Assembly (NCBI RefSeq): GCF_015558675.1
Contig: NZ_JADMOL010000003.1
Location: 203,160-267,159 of the forward strand
Source of the DNA: Paenibacillus sp. 1001270B_150601_E10
GTDB lineage: Bacteria > Bacillota > Bacilli > Paenibacillales > Paenibacillaceae
Length of the DNA stretch: 64,000 nucleotides
Reading direction: 5' to 3'
Shown piece after piece: positions 1 through 10,087 of this stretch. The notes under the pieces are model-generated. The model searched no databases, was not told the DNA's origin, and saw only the letters and a program-made list of their open reading frames with translations. The translations under genes were made by a program, and so were the position numbers. Positions within the stretch are counted from its first letter, which is position 1. Every line of letters starts with the position of its first letter.

Positions 1-1785
1 GGCTATGAATCTTTCACTGATACCCTATTGGAACATTATCAGCAACATAAAGGCGACACTTTTATCGTAGCGCTGGACGGCACAAACGGAACTGATTTCG
101 TGCAGTGGCTGGATGTGCTGCGAGGTGCGTGCATAGATCAAGAAATTCCGTTCATCGACATTCACAGCTCACATTACATGAAGGAAACAGAAGAGCTGTT
201 CACCCAATTCCACCCTTATTTGACGGATAATCGTGCCTTTGGCTATATGGCATCCGACGTTAAAGTGAACGATTATTTCCAGCCAACTGCTGAAGCGGAT
301 TGGCAGTATGATGTCAGCCAGCTTCTGGAGCATGCTGAGCAAACAGCAGGAAGCGCCAGCCGTCCTGCTGGCAAGACTATGATTGTCACGGCAGGACCGG
401 GCGCACGCTTCCTGAGCGGCTCCGCTGACGTAAGCCTATTCTGCGATGTATCCCGTGAGCTGCAGCAGAAGCTGCACCGGGCAGGCCTGGGAAGCTTGGG
501 CTTAGGGGAGTGCAAGGACCCCGTAGAAACCTACAAGCACGCGCTATTTTTAGAGTGGCCAGTGTGGGAGCAATATCGCAAGGAACAATTATATTCCTTC
601 GATTACTATGTCGACATGAACGAGCCCAGTCGGCCTGTAATCTTAACGCTGCCCATGCTCAAGCAAGTATTAGAAACGCTTGCCGGACAGCCATTTCGCG
701 TAAAGCCTTTCTTCGCACCGGGGATATGGGGCGGACAATATTTGAAAAAGCTTTGTCATCTGCCAGAAGAGGAATGGGACAACTGTGCATGGAGCTTCGA
801 GCCGATAGCACCTGAGAATACCCTTCTTGCAGGAATCGATGATCATGTAATCGAGCTACCTTTTCCGCTGCTCTTACAGGCACACCCTGCCAAAGTGCTG
901 GGAAGCCGCAACGTCGAACGGTTTGGCGATTATTTTCCGATTCGATTCAACTATTTGGATACGATTGATGGGGATAACTTGTCCCTACAGGTTCATCCAC
1001 AGCAAGCGTATTTGGAAAAGACATTCAACGATAGAATCACACAGCAGGAATCGTACTACATCATGGAGCAGAAGCCCGGCTCGAAACCTTACGTTGCACT
1101 TGGCTTTGCAGAGGGCATGACCGGAGAGAAGCTGCTTGAAGCAGTCGATAAGGCTCATGAGACTCATGTGCCACTAGACCTTAAGCAGTATGTCAATGTG
1201 CTTGACGCGCAAAAAGGCGATCTATTCATGATTCCGCCTGGCGCTGTCCATCTATCAGGGCCTGACAATCTCGTGCTTGAGATCTCGTCAACGACCTGGT
1301 GGTTTACCTTTAAGATTTATGACCACCTGCGACTCGACAAGGATGGCAAGCCTCGTCCAATTAACCGTGATCATGCCGCCCACAATATGATCGAACGGTT
1401 CGATACGGCTTATGTCGAAGAGCACTTGATTGCAAAGCCAGAAGTCAAGCGAATACAGGGCGACAGTGTGGAAGAGCTTCTCGGAGAAAGAGAGGACCTG
1501 CTGTTCCAAGTCAAGAGACTTCGATTGAACGGCCAATGGGTCGACGAAACGAATGGCAGCTTCGTCATGTACAATCTCGTCGAGGGAGAACGCGTTCGAC
1601 TTATTCCTGAAAACAACAAGGATGCAGCCGTGGAATGGGGTTATGCAGAGGCGCATATCGTCCCAGCTGATGTTGGCCAATACCGCTTGGAGTCGATCGG
1701 AGATCAACCATGCACACTGATCCGCGCTCAGGTATCGCCTAGCTGGCATACCCCGCTTCTCCCGCATCATTGGAAGGTGGACTGA
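1..1785 (+). CDS. manA: Class I mannose-6-phosphate isomerase-type protein with N-terminal extension (5' partial)
   Basis: This gene should interconvert mannose-6-phosphate and fructose-6-phosphate in the cytoplasm. The C-terminal 370 or so residues carry the type I isomerase signature: the segment LSLQVHPQ, the downstream ESYYIM, and GDLFMIPPGAVHL, which supply the zinc ligands of this cupin family. The first 215 or so residues are not isomerase. They contain VALDGTNGTD, which looks like a degenerate nucleotide-binding loop, so this resembles a kinase-like extension. The frame is open to base 1, so the real start may lie outside the window; the TTG at 28 is the first start-like codon seen. 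The stop overlaps the translation signal of the following ROK kinase, which indicates an operon. The isomerase call is solid; the role of the N-terminal part is unknown. Confidence 0.85.
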   Translation, partial: GYESFTDTLLEHYQQHKGDTFIVALDGTNGTDFVQWLDVLRGACIDQEIPFIDIHSSHYMKETEELFTQFHPYLTDNRAFGYMASDVKVNDYFQPTAEADWQYDVSQLLEHAEQTAGSASRPAGKTMIVTAGPGARFLSGSADVSLFCDVSRELQQKLHRAGLGSLGLGECKDPVETYKHALFLEWPVWEQYRKEQLYSFDYYVDMNEPSRPVILTLPMLKQVLETLAGQPFRVKPFFAPGIWGGQYLKKLCHLPEEEWDNCAWSFEPIAPENTLLAGIDDHVIELPFPLLLQAHPAKVLGSRNVERFGDYFPIRFNYLDTIDGDNLSLQVHPQQAYLEKTFNDRITQQESYYIMEQKPGSKPYVALGFAEGMTGEKLLEAVDKAHETHVPLDLKQYVNVLDAQKGDLFMIPPGAVHLSGPDNLVLEISSTTWWFTFKIYDHLRLDKDGKPRPINRDHAAHNMIERFDTAYVEEHLIAKPEVKRIQGDSVEELLGEREDLLFQVKRLRLNGQWVDETNGSFVMYNLVEGERVRLIPENNKDAAVEWGYAEAHIVPADVGQYRLESIGDQPCTLIRAQVSPSWHTPLLPHHWKVD

Positions 1786-1787
1786 CT

Positions 1788-2789
1788 ATGGAGCGAGACG
1801 GGGATCGAACCCAAGAACAACTCGCATCTCATAATCACCCTACGGTTCTAACGCTTGCCATTGATGCTGGCGGCACCTATATAAAAGGCTGTCTTCTTGA
1901 AAATGGAGTGCTGCTGCCTGATATGAGTATGCAAACGCCATCTCAATCCGATGCTGAAGCAGGGGTAATCATAAGCGGTTTCGCCGATGTGTGCCAGCTG
2001 CTGATGGAACATTACATGAAGCTTCGATACTCAAGTAGCATGCAGCTTGAAATCCGCATCGGCATCGCTTTCCCTGGGCCCTTTGACTACGAAGCGGGCA
2101 TATGTCAGATTCAGGGTCTTGGCAAATATGAGCGGCTGTACGGACTAAATATTCGTACCCTGCTGAAGCAGGAATTCCTTAAGCGTGCTACTGCCTCGCA
2201 AGAGCCAATGTGGCTAAGCAGGCTCACACAAGCCTTAATCTTGTTCGATAATGACGCCACCCTATTTGCGCTTGGTGTGAGCAGGCACTATCCAACTTCG
2301 CGGATGCTCTGCTTAACCCTTGGAACCGGCCTTGGCTCTGCTTTTATAAAGAATAGAAGGATGATTCAAGGGAAGGACGGCGTACCTGCTTCTGGCATGC
2401 TGTATGCGGAATGGTTTGAAGATCGGCAGGTGGATGATCAGTTTGGCCGCAGAGGGATACTGCGGCTTGCTGACCAGCTTCATGCTCGAAGCGGCCATGA
2501 AGATGTGCATGATCTGGCTCTGTCCGCGTCCGAAGGGGATGCCCTAACGCTCAGGATGTGGCAGATCTATGGAGAGCGGCTTGGGCGCATGTTGAAGCCT
2601 TACGTCAGCACCTTCAAGCCGGATCGCCTCATACTTGGCGGTCAGATCTCAAAGAGTCTGGTGCTCTTCGAGGCATCGCTGACAGAAGCGCTGCGGCCCG
2701 AGCATGTGATCCTTCAAGTAGAGGACCAGGTATTGCAGCATGTCTTTTACGGTATCGATCAGCTTTTTAATGAAGAACGCGCTTATTAA
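1788..2789 (+). CDS. ROK family sugar kinase
   Basis: Predicted cytoplasmic sugar kinase of the ROK family, most plausibly acting on mannose given its neighbours. The N-terminus has the phosphate-binding AIDAGGTYIKG. The catalytic segment is DNDATLFALG, and LTLGTGLGSAF is the second glycine-rich loop. The zinc-binding CxCGxxGCxE motif common in ROK proteins is missing, as in zinc-free members. I chose ATG 1788 over the upstream TTG 1770 because GGAAGGTGG lies at the right distance before it. The start sits 2 bases after the isomerase stop, so the two are translationally linked. Substrate assignment is inference from context. Confidence 0.8.
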   Translation: MERDGDRTQEQLASHNHPTVLTLAIDAGGTYIKGCLLENGVLLPDMSMQTPSQSDAEAGVIISGFADVCQLLMEHYMKLRYSSSMQLEIRIGIAFPGPFDYEAGICQIQGLGKYERLYGLNIRTLLKQEFLKRATASQEPMWLSRLTQALILFDNDATLFALGVSRHYPTSRMLCLTLGTGLGSAFIKNRRMIQGKDGVPASGMLYAEWFEDRQVDDQFGRRGILRLADQLHARSGHEDVHDLALSASEGDALTLRMWQIYGERLGRMLKPYVSTFKPDRLILGGQISKSLVLFEASLTEALRPEHVILQVEDQVLQHVFYGIDQLFNEERAY

Positions 2790-2912
2790 AAAACAAGGTG
2801 TACCCATGTACCGATTATGCGGGAGATTCGCTTCCTGCTCGCAATTAGAGGAAAAAAGCCACAATTTTCACTCATCATCCTATAACTGACGACCTTTTGA
2901 GGAGGAGTTCTC

Positions 2913-5417
2913 ATGTCCCTAGAACAGCAAATCAAACAAGCTTCAGTGCCAACGCCAAGCCGAAAATGGACGGTCTATGCTATACACCACTCCCATACGG
3001 ATATTGGCTATACGGAGCGCCAAGAGAAGATTGAGCAGTATCATGTTGATTTTATCCGTCAAGCGCTTCACATCGTGAATGAGGCACATAAAGGCACCAA
3101 GCCTGAATGGAGCGGCTTTCGCTGGACCTGCGAGACCTTCTGGGCGGTTGAACGCTTCCTGGATGAAGCGTCCGACGCGGAAAAGTCCTCCTTCGCCGAA
3201 GCGGTTCTTCGCGGTGATTTGGAGCTGTCCGGCACTTATCTGAATATGACGGAGCTTCCTGATTACGATCTTTTGAAGAGCATCCACAGCAAAGCTCAAA
3301 GCTATGCTTCCTCCATCGGGCACAAAGTAGACAGCGCCATGACCGCAGATATCAATGGCTATGGCTGGGGCTATGCAAACAGCTTACTTGAGAATGGCAT
3401 TGAGCATTTGTTCAGCTGCATCCATACCCACCACGGCATGTATGCCCTTGGACGCAAGCAGATCCCGTTCTGGTGGGAAACGAGCGATGGCAAGCGTCTC
3501 CTCGTCTGGAACGGCGAGCATTACATGTTCGGCAATGAGCTTGGCTTCTGCCCGAACGCACTTGGGAAATACATGATTCGCGATGAGTTCAACCATATGC
3601 TGGTCGAGCCTGAAGCGATTCATAATCAAATTGCATACATTCGTCTAAATCGCTATGTGGCACAGCTTGAACGCGAGCAGTATCCGTATGACTTTGTACC
3701 GGTTATGCTGTCTGGCCTTGGTACAGACAACGCCTCCCCTAACGCTCGCATTATCGAATGGATTACAGCGTGGAACAAGCAGCATGGGGATCAGATTACG
3801 GTCAAAATGGTCAGCCTGAGCGAGTTCTTCACTCGCTTGAAGCAGGAAGACCTGAGCAAGCTGCCTGTCCATCAAGGCGACTGGCCCGACTGGTGGACCG
3901 ATGGCGTCAGCTCTACGCCAATGCACACCCAGATTTACCGCGACGCGCAGCGTACGCTTCGCAAGGTGAAGAAGCTTGACCCTCAGCAAGAGGCTGTGAG
4001 CCAAAGCGAGCTGGATGCTTGCGAACAAGCGCTTGTGATGTATGCAGAGCATACTTGGGGCTACCACTCTTCCATCGGCGAGCCATGGCACAAAAACGTG
4101 CAGATGCTTGAGGTTCGCAAACAGGCGAATGCCGCGATCGCCAGCGAGCGGATATACCGCGCACTGGATAAAGTGCTGCTAGAACAAGGAGCGTCTACGC
4201 TCTATCCAGAGCGTCCTTACCGCTTCCGGATCAGCAATACGTCGAACGCGGCCGTTAAGGAGCATGTAGCGTTGAATCTGGACGGCTGGGAGCCAGGGGA
4301 ACTGCGTAACGGCATAGAGGTGGTTCGCGAGGATACAGGAGAAGCGCTGGTCCATCAATTGGCCAATGTACAATCCATCATTACTGAGCTGCAGCTAGGT
4401 GCAGGAGAATCATGCATGCTGGCCATTCGTCCGGTCTCGATGGAGAAGAATCCTGGCGTCATGACTTCCAATACGCGACTAATCGGCGCGGATCAAGTAT
4501 ACGACATGGATGATCTTTATCCAGCGATTACCGGAACAAACAGCCATACCCCAATTCGTGTAACACAGAACGGACTTGAATCTCCGTTTGTGCGCCTGAC
4601 TTGGTCAAAGGAACAAGGCATCACGTCATGGTTCAATAAAGAATTGAACAGGGATATGCTGAGAGAGGATCGTCAATACGGCGCATTTACGCCGATCTAC
4701 GAGGTCACGCCTCCTGCGGATTCAAAGATTCCTGCACAGGTATGGAGTGTTCGTGCGCGCATGGGCCGCAATCGCAAAGGCATGCATGTGGAGCGCTCCA
4801 TCGGGCAGCTCGTCTCGGTACGCACGATTGATCAAGGCTCACTGTACACAACCGTAGAGCTTATGTATGAACTAAATGGCATCTCATACTTTGCACTCTT
4901 CCTTAAAGTATACGTGAACAAGAACCAGATCGACGTCTCCGTTCGCTTCCACAAGGAAAGCGTATGGAATCCAGAGAACGTATATCTTGCTCTTCCATTT
5001 ACGAGCGGCGCGCAGCAAAATGCGGTATATGCCGACAAGCCAGGGGGACTTGTACGTCCTTGGAAGGATCAGCTTCCAGGCACTTGCCTCGACTATTCCT
5101 GCGTACAGGAAGGCGTTGCTTGGCAGGATGAGCATAACACGCTGCTGCTAAGCACCCCAGATACACCGCTCATTCAATGGGGAGATCTCGAGTTTGGCAG
5201 AAGACTCGTACACACGCAGCAGCCAGAAAACGCTAAGCCAGAATCGTTTGCATGGCTCATGACGAACTACTGGGAGACCAACTTCAAGGCTACGTTAGGC
5301 GGTTTCTACGAATTCATGTATCATGTCCGTGCCGACAAGACCTTGCCTAAGGATCAATTGGCTGATGCCCTGCATGCGCTGCATGAACCATTTGTCGTCA
5401 CTCGTATGCGCGGTTAA
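2913..5417 (+). CDS. Glycoside hydrolase family 38-type alpha-mannosidase
   Basis: Predicted retaining alpha-mannosidase or close relative, 834 residues, cytoplasmic since no signal peptide is visible. The GH38 metal motif appears as HHSHTDIG near residues 25-32, and a candidate nucleophile Asp lies in TADINGYGW. The remaining two thirds fits the beta-sandwich C-terminal part of the family. The ATG follows GAGGAGG with 7-8 bases spacing. It is separated by 123 bases from the ROK kinase and probably belongs to the same mannose-utilisation unit. It is clearly distinct in sequence from the second GH38 enzyme at 11147-13864 and may act on a different linkage. Confidence 0.8.
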   Translation: MSLEQQIKQASVPTPSRKWTVYAIHHSHTDIGYTERQEKIEQYHVDFIRQALHIVNEAHKGTKPEWSGFRWTCETFWAVERFLDEASDAEKSSFAEAVLRGDLELSGTYLNMTELPDYDLLKSIHSKAQSYASSIGHKVDSAMTADINGYGWGYANSLLENGIEHLFSCIHTHHGMYALGRKQIPFWWETSDGKRLLVWNGEHYMFGNELGFCPNALGKYMIRDEFNHMLVEPEAIHNQIAYIRLNRYVAQLEREQYPYDFVPVMLSGLGTDNASPNARIIEWITAWNKQHGDQITVKMVSLSEFFTRLKQEDLSKLPVHQGDWPDWWTDGVSSTPMHTQIYRDAQRTLRKVKKLDPQQEAVSQSELDACEQALVMYAEHTWGYHSSIGEPWHKNVQMLEVRKQANAAIASERIYRALDKVLLEQGASTLYPERPYRFRISNTSNAAVKEHVALNLDGWEPGELRNGIEVVREDTGEALVHQLANVQSIITELQLGAGESCMLAIRPVSMEKNPGVMTSNTRLIGADQVYDMDDLYPAITGTNSHTPIRVTQNGLESPFVRLTWSKEQGITSWFNKELNRDMLREDRQYGAFTPIYEVTPPADSKIPAQVWSVRARMGRNRKGMHVERSIGQLVSVRTIDQGSLYTTVELMYELNGISYFALFLKVYVNKNQIDVSVRFHKESVWNPENVYLALPFTSGAQQNAVYADKPGGLVRPWKDQLPGTCLDYSCVQEGVAWQDEHNTLLLSTPDTPLIQWGDLEFGRRLVHTQQPENAKPESFAWLMTNYWETNFKATLGGFYEFMYHVRADKTLPKDQLADALHALHEPFVVTRMRG

Positions 5418-5440
5418 GAAGGAAACGAATTCTTAAAGGA

Positions 5441-5500
5441 AAAAAGCTGATCCATACACCTTTCCCGGAGAGCGGGGAGATGAAGGATCAGCCTTTTTCT
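5441..5500. terminator. Bidirectional intrinsic terminator
   Basis: The arms AAAAAGCTGATCC and GGATCAGCCTTTTT pair around a roughly 30-base loop and have A/T runs on both sides. The hairpin lies between the convergent GH38 and alsD genes and probably ends both transcripts. Confidence 0.75.
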
Positions 5501-5541
5501 ATTTTGATCGTATAGATTTCCTTTTGCTTGTGTATGAAAAA

Positions 5542-5568
5542 GTGGAACAATGTCGAAATTTGTTCCAC
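5542..5568. repeat. Perfect 8-bp inverted repeat in convergent spacer
   Basis: GTGGAACA at 5542-5549 is repeated inverted as TGTTCCAC at 5561-5568, and a second short dyad (GTTCC/GGAAC) overlaps its right arm. There is no T-run, so it is not a clear terminator. Function is unknown. Confidence 0.35.
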
Positions 5569-5697
5569 GGGGAACGTGTAAAAATTGGAAGTCCCCACTC
5601 AAGACATAAGCTCGAGGCTCGGACTTCGTATACATTCGGCACGATGATTAACTCACATTATAGTCGTGACTTTTACTGTGAAGCTATCGTTTATTCA

Positions 5698-6525
5698 TCA
5701 ACCTTCAGCAATGCCCATCTCGCCATCCAAGTTCTCACGAAGCAAATCAGCCTTCAAAAAGGCGCGATTATTCGGGAAGTGAATGTGCATCTCGTGATGA
5801 ATGCCAATCTGGATCGTGCCCTTTACTAAGCGATAATCCAGCACATGGCCGCCGCCTGTCAGCTCATCATCTACAAAATGTACATGATAACCCGCTACAG
5901 CCAAGCCCTGCGCATAGTCAGGAGCTTTGAAGCCAACCAAGGTGCCGCTGACCTGATCCATCGTATGAATCGGCAGGTGCTGAGTAGCTTCTACAAGTGT
6001 AGGATAAGGTGGCTTCTGCCCCTTAACCGTACGTGTCGATACCTTTTCGAACACGCCGTCAATGCGAATCGCGTAGAAGAGGTTCTCGCTCGGCATGATG
6101 GCGTTGAGCTTGTGCTCAAGCTCCTCACGGCCGATAGGCTTATCGATAAGCAGCGTCTCATCGGGCTTGAAGAAGGTAACCGAGGCAAACGGCGTCTTCA
6201 CCTCTTCCGATACTTTATGAACAGAACCATCGGAGAGCAACCGATAATAGTGATTGTCAAAGGCGATCAGCTCTCCATCCAGATGCTCGAACGTCCCTAT
6301 GCCAAAGTCGCCATGCTCCATCAGCTCGCCTAAAGTCATGCTGCCCTCGAAGACGCCGTCCAAGAGGGCGGTCATCATAGAGGTCTGGTAGAACACATTC
6401 GCAGTAGAACGGCATGGATCAGACTGATTCCCTGCCTTGTTCTCTGGGTTCTCCACGGTCTTGCTGTTATTATGGTGATCAGCATTCATTGCTGTTTCAT
6501 TTCGTTCCCGCGTTAGATTCGTCAT
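5698..6525 (-). CDS. alsD: Alpha-acetolactate decarboxylase
   Basis: Converts acetolactate to acetoin in the cytoplasm, the second step of the acetoin overflow pathway. Family features are clear: VFYQTSMMTALLDGVFEG near the N-terminus, GDFGIGTFEHLDGE, a candidate metal-binding segment VAGYHVHFV, and a GGHVLDY segment near the end. The start was set at ATG 6525 because GGAAAGGAGT precedes it by 9 bases; a longer frame begins at 6558 without a good site. The resulting 275 residues are somewhat longer than the usual 250 or so because of a polar N-terminal tail. It follows alsS by about 70 bases on the same strand, the standard alsSD arrangement. Confidence 0.93.
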   Translation of the reverse strand: MTNLTRERNETAMNADHHNNSKTVENPENKAGNQSDPCRSTANVFYQTSMMTALLDGVFEGSMTLGELMEHGDFGIGTFEHLDGELIAFDNHYYRLLSDGSVHKVSEEVKTPFASVTFFKPDETLLIDKPIGREELEHKLNAIMPSENLFYAIRIDGVFEKVSTRTVKGQKPPYPTLVEATQHLPIHTMDQVSGTLVGFKAPDYAQGLAVAGYHVHFVDDELTGGGHVLDYRLVKGTIQIGIHHEMHIHFPNNRAFLKADLLRENLDGEMGIAEG

Positions 6526-6596
6526 GATGCCATGACTCCTTTCCATATCACACTTCACTTGCTAGCTGAATTTGGTCGAATTTATTCCGTGTGGGA

Positions 6597-8279
6597 TTAG
6601 TGGAATTGGTTCGGCAGCAAGGACTCACCAAGCGCGATATTATCCGCATAATCGATCGGGATATCAATCAATACCGGACCTTCTTCTTGCATGGCCTTTT
6701 GCAGCAAGCTAGGGAAATCTTCAGGACGTTCCAAGCGCATCCCAACTGCACCGAAGCTCTCTGCATATTTGACAAGATCCACGGGGCCAAATTGCACTCC
6801 TGATGTGCGTTCATACTTCATCTGCTGCTGAAAGGCCACCATATCATATGAGCCGTCATTCCAAACAAGGTGCACGATTGGCGTTCTTAAGCGAACCGCT
6901 GTCTCCAGTTCCATGGCGGAGAACAGGAAACCGCCGTCTCCCGATACCGATACGACCTTTTTGCCCGGCTCTACTAAAGCCGCTGCAATCCCCCAAGGCA
7001 GCGCAACGCCAAGCGTCTGCATCCCGTTGCTGAACAACAGGCGGCGAGGCTCGTAGGAACGGAAGTATCGCGCCATCCAAATGTAGTGAGAGCCCACATC
7101 GCAAGTAACCGTCACGTCATCCGGTATAATGGATCTCATATCTTGAATGACCTGAAGCGGATGAATGCGTCCTGATGCTGCCTCCTCTGGCGGAAGACCC
7201 GCGCGTTTGTATTTATCTAAAATAACGGCCAATTGCTGAACGTACGGCTCCTCGATATTCACATGATCCAACTGACCTGTAATCGCGTCCAGCGTAGCCG
7301 ACATGTCCGCAAGCATCTCCAGCTCAGGCTGATAATCGTGGTCGATCTCCGCACGCGTATCGTCCAGATGAATGATCGTACGTTCGCCAGCTGCATTCCA
7401 ATATTTGGGATCATATTCCACAGGATCATATCCAACTGCAAGTACTACATCCGCAAGATGCAGAACATCATCTCCTGGCTGGTTGCGGAACAGCCCGACA
7501 CGACCATAGAAGCAATCCTCCAGCTCACGAGAAATCGCTCCTGCCGCTTGGAAAGTCTCCACGACAGGGATCGGCGAATGCTTCAACAGACGGCGCAAAG
7601 ATTCCGTTACTTCCGGCTTGCTTGCGCCCATCCCAAGCAGAATCACAGGCATTTTCGCTTTGCGAAGCAGTTCCACTACTCTGGTAACATCCGCTTGCTG
7701 AGCAACACCAAGCTTGGGCGCATGTAGCGCCTTTGGAGCTCGAACCTCCGTCTCCGCTTGAATAATATCCTGAGGGAAGCTGACAAAGGCTGCCCCTTGA
7801 CGAGGCGACTCCGCCGCACGGAAAGCATTCACGAGCGCTTCCGGCACATTGTCCGGATCCTGTACTTCTGCGCTGTACTTGGTAATCGGCTGGAACAACG
7901 CCGCATTATCCATCGACTGATGCGTGCGCTTCAAACGCTCCTTGCGGGTAACCGCGCCGCTGATGGCTACAACGGGGTCTCCCTCAGCGGTCGCCGTAAC
8001 AAGACCTGTCGCGAGATTCGATGCCCCTGGGCCTGATGTCACGAGACATACGCCCGCGCGTCCAGTAAGGCGTCCTACCGCCGCCGCCATGAAAGCTGCG
8101 TTCTGCTCGTGCCTGCATAGCACAAGCTCAGGGCCTCGTTCCTGAAGCACGTCAAAGACCCGGTCGATCTTTGCGCCCGGGATGCCGAATATATGTGTAA
8201 CGCCCTGCTTTTCAAGCACATCAACGACAAGTTCTGCGCCTAAGCGTGGCTTTTGACTATGCTGTTCTTTAGATGTCAT
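6597..8279 (-). CDS. alsS: Acetolactate synthase, catabolic type
   Basis: Thiamine-diphosphate enzyme that condenses two pyruvates to acetolactate. The N-terminus ([26 protein letters not shown]) and [18 protein letters not shown] closely follow Bacillus AlsS. The cofactor-binding segment [17 protein letters not shown] is present near residue 450. ATG 8279 is preferred to ATG 8285 because AAAGGA lies 9 bases before it and only 3 bases before the upstream codon. No small regulatory subunit is present, as expected for the catabolic enzyme. It is the first gene of alsSD. A regulator gene of the AlsR type is not in the window. Confidence 0.93.
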   Translation of the reverse strand: MTSKEQHSQKPRLGAELVVDVLEKQGVTHIFGIPGAKIDRVFDVLQERGPELVLCRHEQNAAFMAAAVGRLTGRAGVCLVTSGPGASNLATGLVTATAEGDPVVAISGAVTRKERLKRTHQSMDNAALFQPITKYSAEVQDPDNVPEALVNAFRAAESPRQGAAFVSFPQDIIQAETEVRAPKALHAPKLGVAQQADVTRVVELLRKAKMPVILLGMGASKPEVTESLRRLLKHSPIPVVETFQAAGAISRELEDCFYGRVGLFRNQPGDDVLHLADVVLAVGYDPVEYDPKYWNAAGERTIIHLDDTRAEIDHDYQPELEMLADMSATLDAITGQLDHVNIEEPYVQQLAVILDKYKRAGLPPEEAASGRIHPLQVIQDMRSIIPDDVTVTCDVGSHYIWMARYFRSYEPRRLLFSNGMQTLGVALPWGIAAALVEPGKKVVSVSGDGGFLFSAMELETAVRLRTPIVHLVWNDGSYDMVAFQQQMKYERTSGVQFGPVDLVKYAESFGAVGMRLERPEDFPSLLQKAMQEEGPVLIDIPIDYADNIALGESLLPNQFH

Positions 8280-8801
8280 GATCATTCATCCTTTGTATAA
8301 GTTATGTATATGAACATTGAAACTAACGTATTGAACTCCCATACAACACTACCCTTATAGCACCTCCTTCAAACGATAATGAACCAATTAGCAGAATTTA
8401 CTAAAATGGAGACAAATCCCCTTCGATATTGGACCTGCTTCACTATCATTGAAACGTTCGAGGCTCCAGGCTTTGTAAGCTTCATTTGCATGTTGGCGAA
8501 TCTTCAACTTGTAGGGCCATCAATATTATGAATGGTGAACTTGCGTTGCCATTGCCTTTTTTCGTTGTGGGAAATAGACAAGAATGTTTCTGGAAACACT
8601 TACCTTATGCCAATTTTAAAGGGAATCGCTTGTTAATATGAGAGGCTTATTCGCATTTTCATGAAGAACGTGATATCTTCAACTTATACAACCATACCCT
8701 TGATCCTTGGAGAGCGCTATGATGTAAGTCCACGCTTGCGCCTCAGCCCTAGTGATCGAGTGTAAAGTGATTGAAGCCCTAAGGAAAGGAAGTTAGACCC
8801 A
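8280..8801. other. 522-base divergent spacer between alsS and the Xaa-Pro peptidase
   Basis: No gene is evident here. The spacer contains a perfect 6-bp dyad, TGTTTC-TG-GAAACA, at 8585-8598, a candidate operator about 200 bases before the peptidase gene and 300 bases before alsS. Its length is more than two promoters require, so extra control sites are possible. Confidence 0.4.
8354..8362 (-). promoter_or_regulatory. Possible extended -10 promoter for alsSD
   Basis: On the minus strand the sequence TGCTATAAG (TG, one base, then TATAAG) lies about 75 bases before the alsS start. No convincing -35 element is visible at 17 bases upstream, so this is only a candidate. Confidence 0.25.
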
Positions 8802-9887
8802 ATGAGTTCGACGCTAATTCAACAAACAATGAATGCAGAGTCTTGGGACGCAGTCCTTATTACAGACCCGAAGCATGTCTATTACTTAACAGGTTTCGCA
8901 TGTGATCCGCATGAGCGTTTTCTTGGTGTAGTGTTCACCCGCGAAGCAGAGCCTATACTTATCGTCCCTGCGCTCGATGCAGACAAAGCAAGAGAAGCCT
9001 CATCCATCTCCAACATCATCACGCATTCTGATACCGATAATCCTTATCTGATTCTGAAGCAGCATTTGCCTAACCAATTGAACATGATGGCACTGGAAAA
9101 AGCCCACATGTCCGTTCAGAACTTCGAAGCGCTCAAGCAAGTCGTGACTGCTCAGCAATTCGTAGATGTGGGTCCTCTTCTTCAATCCATGCGAGTGATC
9201 AAGTCCGCGGATGAGATTCATCGCTTGAAGGATGCCATTGTCTGCATCGAGACTGTCCTCGACAATGTCGTGAAGCGCATTAAGGTCGGCATGGTTGAGA
9301 TCGAGGTCGTGGCAGAGCTCGAATATGAGATGAAAAAGCAAGGCGCCGAAGGACCATCCTTCTCTACGATGGTATTGTCAGGTCCTAATGCAGCGCTTCC
9401 ACATGGTGTTCCGGGACGACGCAAAGTACAAGAGGGAGAGCTTCTCTTGTTTGATCTTGGGGTGTACTTGAATGGGTACGCTTCCGATATCACGCGTACA
9501 TTTGCAATTGGCGAGGTAGACAAGGAGACCGAGCGCATCTACAATACGGTGCTGGCAGCCAATGAGGCTGCGATCGCAGCGACGAAGCCTGGCGTTACCT
9601 TCGGCTCCTTGGATCAATCAGCACGCCTGGTTATCGCTGATGCTGGCTATGGTGAGTACTTCACGCACCGCCTTGGCCACGGCCTAGGTATTGATGTGCA
9701 CGAATATCCATCTGTCCACGGTCAGAATACAGACATTTTGAAGCCAGGCATGGTATTTACAATTGAGCCGGGCATCTACGTGCCAGGCAAGGCCGGCGTG
9801 CGCATCGAGGATGATGTCGTGGTTACGGAGCAAGGTGTTGAGGTGCTGACCTCTTATCCGAAGCAGCTGATTTCGATCGGATTGTAA
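8802..9887 (+). CDS. M24 family Xaa-Pro peptidase
   Basis: Cytoplasmic metallopeptidase of the M24 (pita-bread) family that cleaves bonds next to proline, an aminopeptidase P or prolidase type enzyme of 361 residues. The five metal ligands can be placed: Asp in LLFDLG, Asp in ASDITRTF, His in GHGLGIDVHE, Glu in FTIEPGIY, and Glu in VRIEDDVVV. The N-terminal creatinase-like domain (ITDPKHVYYLTGF) is also present. AAGGAAAGGAAG precedes the ATG by 9 bases. It stands alone, with its own terminator about 45 bases downstream. Confidence 0.9.
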   Translation: MSSTLIQQTMNAESWDAVLITDPKHVYYLTGFACDPHERFLGVVFTREAEPILIVPALDADKAREASSISNIITHSDTDNPYLILKQHLPNQLNMMALEKAHMSVQNFEALKQVVTAQQFVDVGPLLQSMRVIKSADEIHRLKDAIVCIETVLDNVVKRIKVGMVEIEVVAELEYEMKKQGAEGPSFSTMVLSGPNAALPHGVPGRRKVQEGELLLFDLGVYLNGYASDITRTFAIGEVDKETERIYNTVLAANEAAIAATKPGVTFGSLDQSARLVIADAGYGEYFTHRLGHGLGIDVHEYPSVHGQNTDILKPGMVFTIEPGIYVPGKAGVRIEDDVVVTEQGVEVLTSYPKQLISIGL

Positions 9888-9930
9888 CAACATTAATCAA
9901 TATCTATCAACGCATTACCTTGTTAAACAT

Positions 9931-9972
9931 AAAGGTGCTGCTCTCTCCATGGAGGGAACAGCACCTTTTTTA
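9931..9972. terminator. Intrinsic terminator, probably bidirectional
   Basis: AAAGGTGCTG pairs with CAGCACCTTT and is followed by a T-run on the plus strand. The minus-strand tail is also T-rich, so it may also end transcription from the 10088-10801 gene. Confidence 0.8.
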
Positions 9973-10087
9973 ATTTATTTAAGTATGCCAATGCCTAAAC
10001 GCTCAATACTTGGGCAAATTAGTTATTACTTCTGAGAAGATCTTACAGTCAGAGGCCACTGAATTGCCTGTAATGCTACATTTGATT

